Part shown: positions 41,986 to 44,285 of the stretch, piece after piece
Numbering within the stretch: position 1 is the stretch's first letter
How the letters are laid out: each line of letters begins with the position of its first letter
Assembly (NCBI GenBank): GCA_003161615.1
Contig: PMOB01000030.1
Span: forward strand, 35,794-80,078
Reading direction: 5' to 3'
DNA: 44,285 bases
Source: Actinomycetota bacterium
GTDB taxonomy: Bacteria; Actinomycetota; Thermoleophilia; Gaiellales; Gaiellaceae
Translations under genes and position numbers: made by a program
The notes under the pieces: generated by a model
The model's database searches: none
What the model was told of the DNA's origin: nothing
The model's input: only the letters and a program-made list of their open reading frames with translations

Positions 41986-42572
41986 TACTGATTCCTTCCT
42001 TCGCCATCGGCGTTCGCGAACGGCAGGCCGAGCGCCAGTAGCAGCGCGAGGGCCTGCTCGTCCGTCTCGGCGCTCGTCGTGATCGTCACGTCGAGACCGC
42101 GGACCTGCTGAATGTCGTCGTAGTTGATCTCCGGGAAGATGAGCTGCTCCCGCACACCGAGCGAGTAGTTGCCGCGACCGTCGAACGAGCCCGGGTTGAG
42201 GCCTCGGAAGTCGCGGATGCGCGGCAGCGCGATCGAGACGAGCCGGTCGAGGAACTCGTACATCATCGCGCCGCGCAGCGTGACGCGCGCGCCGACGGCC
42301 ATCCCCTCGCGCAACTTGAACTGTGCGATCGACTTGCGGGCCTTGCGCACCTGCGCGCGCTGGCCAGCGATCGTCGTCAGCTCCTCGATCGCCGAGTCGA
42401 GCTGCTTGGAGTCGGTCTTCGCCTCGCCGACGCCCATGTTGAGCGTGATCTTCTGGATCCGCGGCACCCGCATGATCGAGTCGAGCTCGAGCTCGTCCTT
42501 GAGGCGCGGACGGATCTCGCTCTCGTAGAGCTCCTTGAGGCGGGGCGTGTATGTCTCGGTAGCGGTAGCCAT
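41985..42572 (-). CDS. rplE: 50S ribosomal protein L5
   Basis: 195 residues. uL5: [80 protein letters not shown]. It binds 5S rRNA. It overlaps rplX (TAATG) and rpsN (TAATG) by single bases. Confidence 0.98.
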   Translation of the reverse strand: MATATETYTPRLKELYESEIRPRLKDELELDSIMRVPRIQKITLNMGVGEAKTDSKQLDSAIEELTTIAGQRAQVRKARKSIAQFKLREGMAVGARVTLRGAMMYEFLDRLVSIALPRIRDFRGLNPGSFDGRGNYSLGVREQLIFPEINYDDIQQVRGLDVTITTSAETDEQALALLLALGLPFANADGEGRNQ

Positions 42573-42934
42573 TACCTGTCGACTTCCTGGTTGCAGCGCT
42601 TGCAGACGCGGATGCGGACCTGCTTGCCGCCGATCGTCTTCTCGATCGTGCCGATGCGCGTCGGCTTGCCGCAGGACGGGCAGACGAGCATCACGTTCGA
42701 CACCGGTAGCGGCGCCGGCAGCTCGATGATCCCGCCCGGGACGACGGAGCCGCCGATGCCGGTCGTGTTCTGGATCGCCTTCGGCCGCCGGTGCTTCTTG
42801 ATGACGTTGATGTTCTCGACGAGGACCTTGCCGTCCTTGGGCCGCGCCTCGAGGACGCGCCCTTCCTTGCCGGCGTCCTTGCCGCGGAGGACGTGCACGA
42901 CGTCGCCCTTCTTGATTTTCATGGTCTGCGACAT
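42572..42934 (-). CDS. rplX: 50S ribosomal protein L24 with C-terminal zinc ribbon
   Basis: 120 residues. The KOW-type core ([60 protein letters not shown]) is followed by a four-cysteine ribbon ([12 protein letters not shown] ... [11 protein letters not shown]). It is a 50S assembly initiator. The extra ribbon is found in many bacterial L24 proteins, so this is not unusual by itself. Confidence 0.98.
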   Translation of the reverse strand: MSQTMKIKKGDVVHVLRGKDAGKEGRVLEARPKDGKVLVENINVIKKHRRPKAIQNTTGIGGSVVPGGIIELPAPLPVSNVMLVCPSCGKPTRIGTIEKTIGGKQVRIRVCKRCNQEVDR

Positions 42935-43303
42935 CTAGAGCACCTCCGGAGCCAGGCTGACGATCTTCATGAAGTTCTTCTCCCGCAGCTCGCGCGCGAC
43001 CGGGCCGAAGATGCGCGTACCGCGAGGGTTGCGCTGCTGGTCGATGATCACGGCCGCGTTCTCGTCGAATGCGATCGTCGTCCCGTCGTCGCGGCCGAAC
43101 GGCTTCTTCGTCCGCACGACGACCGCGCGCACGACCTCGCCCTTCTTCACGGCGCCTTGCGGCGTCGCGGTCTTGACGGTGCCGACGATGATGTCGCCGA
43201 CCCGCGCGTAGCGGCGGTGGTGGCCTCCCATGACGCGGATGCAGAGGATCTCGCGCGCGCCGGTGTTGTCGGCGACCTTCAGACGGGACTCCTGCTGGAT
43301 CAC
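42935..43303 (-). CDS. rplN: 50S ribosomal protein L14
   Basis: 122 residues. uL14: [80 protein letters not shown]. The start is GTG 43303, overlapping the rpsQ stop by 4 bases (GTGA). This is the binding site of RsfS, whose gene is also in the window. Confidence 0.98.
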   Translation of the reverse strand: MIQQESRLKVADNTGAREILCIRVMGGHHRRYARVGDIIVGTVKTATPQGAVKKGEVVRAVVVRTKKPFGRDDGTTIAFDENAAVIIDQQRNPRGTRIFGPVARELREKNFMKIVSLAPEVL

Positions 43304-44031
43304 TTTGCGGCCTCCACGACTTCCGCGAGCCGCCAGTGCTTCGTCGCGGAGAGCGGCCGCGTCTCGACGATGCGAACGATGTCGCCGACCTTGGCGGAGT
43401 TCTGCTCGTCGTGGGCGTGGAACTTGACGCTGCGCCGGATGACCTTCTTGTACCGCTGGTGCGAGCTGATCATTTCGACCTTGACGACGATCGTCTTGTC
43501 CATCGCGCTCGAGACGACGACGCCGCGGCGCTCCTGGCGCCGGCCGCGGTCGTACTCAGGCTTCGGCTGACGGACGATCGGATTGCCGGTCGCGGCAGTG
43601 CGGCGCGCACGCCTCTTCTCGGTGCGCAACCGGCGCGGGAGCCGCTTCGGCTTCTTCTTCGGCTCCGACTGGGGAGCTGCCACGGCCTCCTCAGGCGCCT
43701 CTTCAGCAGCCAGCTCTTCGACGGCCGGCTTGGCCTCTTCAACCGCAGGCTCTTCAACCGCAGGCTCTTCAACCGCAGGCTCTTCGGCGGCAGCGTCAGG
43801 CTCCGCCTCTTCGACAGCAGCCTCGGGCTCCGCGGCCGGCTCTTCGGGCACGGGCTCTTCGGCGGCGGGCTCTTCGACCGTCGGCTCCTCCGCAGCAGCC
43901 TCGGGCTCGGCGGGAGTCTCCTCCGCCGCAACCTCCGGAGCTTCCGCCTCTACCACGGTCTCCTCCGCCGACTCCGGCTCCGCCGGAGTCGCCTCAATTG
44001 TCTTTTCGTTCTTTTCGGTCTCTTCACTCAT
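43300..44031 (-). CDS. rpsQ: 30S ribosomal protein S17 with ~150-residue acidic N-terminal extension
   Basis: 243 residues against about 85-100 for ordinary uS17. Residues ~1-125 are Ala/Glu/Pro/Val ([20 protein letters not shown] onwards, with AVEEP repeated), then a basic bridge ([20 protein letters not shown]) and the S17 domain ([58 protein letters not shown]). S17 is a primary 16S-binding protein. ATG 44031 overlaps the stop of the rpmC remnant by one base (TGATG); a TTG lies one codon earlier. The extension is probably disordered. Confidence 0.95.
   Translation of the reverse strand: MSEETEKNEKTIEATPAEPESAEETVVEAEAPEVAAEETPAEPEAAAEEPTVEEPAAEEPVPEEPAAEPEAAVEEAEPDAAAEEPAVEEPAVEEPAVEEAKPAVEELAAEEAPEEAVAAPQSEPKKKPKRLPRRLRTEKRRARRTAATGNPIVRQPKPEYDRGRRQERRGVVVSSAMDKTIVVKVEMISSHQRYKKVIRRSVKFHAHDEQNSAKVGDIVRIVETRPLSATKHWRLAEVVEAAK
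43735..43785 (-). repeat. 15-bp tandem repeat in the rpsQ extension
   Basis: CTCTTCAACCGCAGG on the plus strand occurs three times without change (43735-43779), followed by CTCTTC. It encodes the repeated AVEEP pentapeptide. In-frame expansion or contraction would change the acidic arm length by five residues. Confidence 0.8.
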
Positions 44032-44126
44032 CAACTTGCCTTCGCCTTCTCTGATTCGCGTTCGTTCACGACGGTGAGGATGCGGGCGATCTCGCGCTTC
44101 GCGAGCCGGAGGCGCGCCGAGTTCTC
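44031..44126 (-). pseudogene. rpmC: 3' part of rpmC (50S ribosomal protein L29), 5' part missing
   Basis: The last ~31 residues of an L29-like protein, [20 protein letters not shown] then [11 protein letters not shown], directly before rpsQ, where rpmC belongs in the spc/S10 order. The normal L29 N-terminus is absent: upstream, in the same frame, the sequence changes to a branched-chain aminotransferase start. Either the contig end is a chimera or the genome has an in-frame fusion. As it stands the L29 fold would be incomplete. Confidence 0.75.
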
Positions 44127-44285
44127 GAGCCGGTCGATGTGCTTCGTCAGCCGAAACACGGCGCTGCCGCGCGGCGTCTCGTAGGCCCTGATGCCTTCGA
44201 AGACACCCGAGCCGTAGTGCAGTCCGTGCGTGCCGACGTGGACGGTCGCGTCTGCCCAGTCCACGAGCTCGCCGTTCATCCAGAT
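44127..44285 (-). pseudogene. ilvE: 5' fragment of a branched-chain amino acid aminotransferase gene
   Basis: The encoded [38 protein letters not shown] and [12 protein letters not shown] match the N-terminus of class IV aminotransferases (IlvE type). IWM before the visible ATG (44279) fits the usual MIWMNGEL start, so the true start is just beyond the window. After residue ~51 the frame runs into L29 sequence without a stop. The catalytic lysine and most of the protein are absent. Confidence 0.75.

Overview
The window is a dense, very GC-rich bacterial chromosome segment. Gene order, leaderless-looking starts, a Ku homologue and actinobacterial-type protein families point to a deep-branching high-GC actinobacterium, most likely class Thermoleophilia (Gaiellales or Solirubrobacterales-like). 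That placement is inferred from gene content and protein style, not from a marker-gene tree. I see no prophage, insertion sequence, CRISPR array, rRNA gene or plasmid function.

Layout. (1) 1-4522: the 3' part of a primary-type sigma factor, a lon-hxlR pair, a SnoaL-like protein directly behind a tRNA-Ala(GGC) gene, and a RodZ-like membrane protein. (2) 4526-10388, minus strand: the cluster rne/rng, rplU, rpmA, obgE, nadD, rsfS, covering RNA decay, ribosome assembly and NAD synthesis. (3) 10389-11295: an intergenic stretch rich in hairpins, holding one 64-residue gene and two copies of a structured repeat in opposite orientation. (4) 11296-17990, minus strand: the elongasome cluster mreB, a tandem GNAT acetyltransferase, mreC, mreD, mrdA (PBP2), rodA. 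(5) 18096-25492: mixed housekeeping genes: ssb, an alpha/beta hydrolase, a 55-residue protein behind an attenuator-like leader, Ku, an acyl-CoA synthetase, a divergent pair of secreted cell-wall enzymes (NlpC/P60 and 3D domain) and a NarL-type response regulator. (6) 25599-33089: a D-Ala-D-Ala carboxypeptidase, NAD-dependent DNA ligase, HAD phosphatase, GH38 alpha-mannosidase, truA and a VIT/CCC1-family transporter. (7) 33086-44031, minus strand: the spc/alpha ribosomal protein clusters from rpsQ to rplQ, with secY, adk, map, infA and rpoA in the usual order. The last ~255 bases join the start of a branched-chain aminotransferase gene in frame to the 3' half of rpmC, which is either a chimeric contig end or a real rearrangement.

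The most unusual signals are not protein families. They are: a pair of 3'-UTR elements with two hairpins whose stems differ but stay paired, around a conserved single-stranded core and an identical loop; a ~165-base imperfect palindrome between the HAD phosphatase gene and ligA; a promoter-leader-terminator arrangement before a tiny conserved-looking gene; five of ten convergent gene pairs ending in a shared palindromic CTAG; repeated use of 1-base stop/start overlaps; and acidic Ala/Glu/Pro extensions on four ribosomal proteins. Two genes (rsfS and the NlpC/P60 gene) have no ATG, GTG or TTG at the position where their protein must begin.
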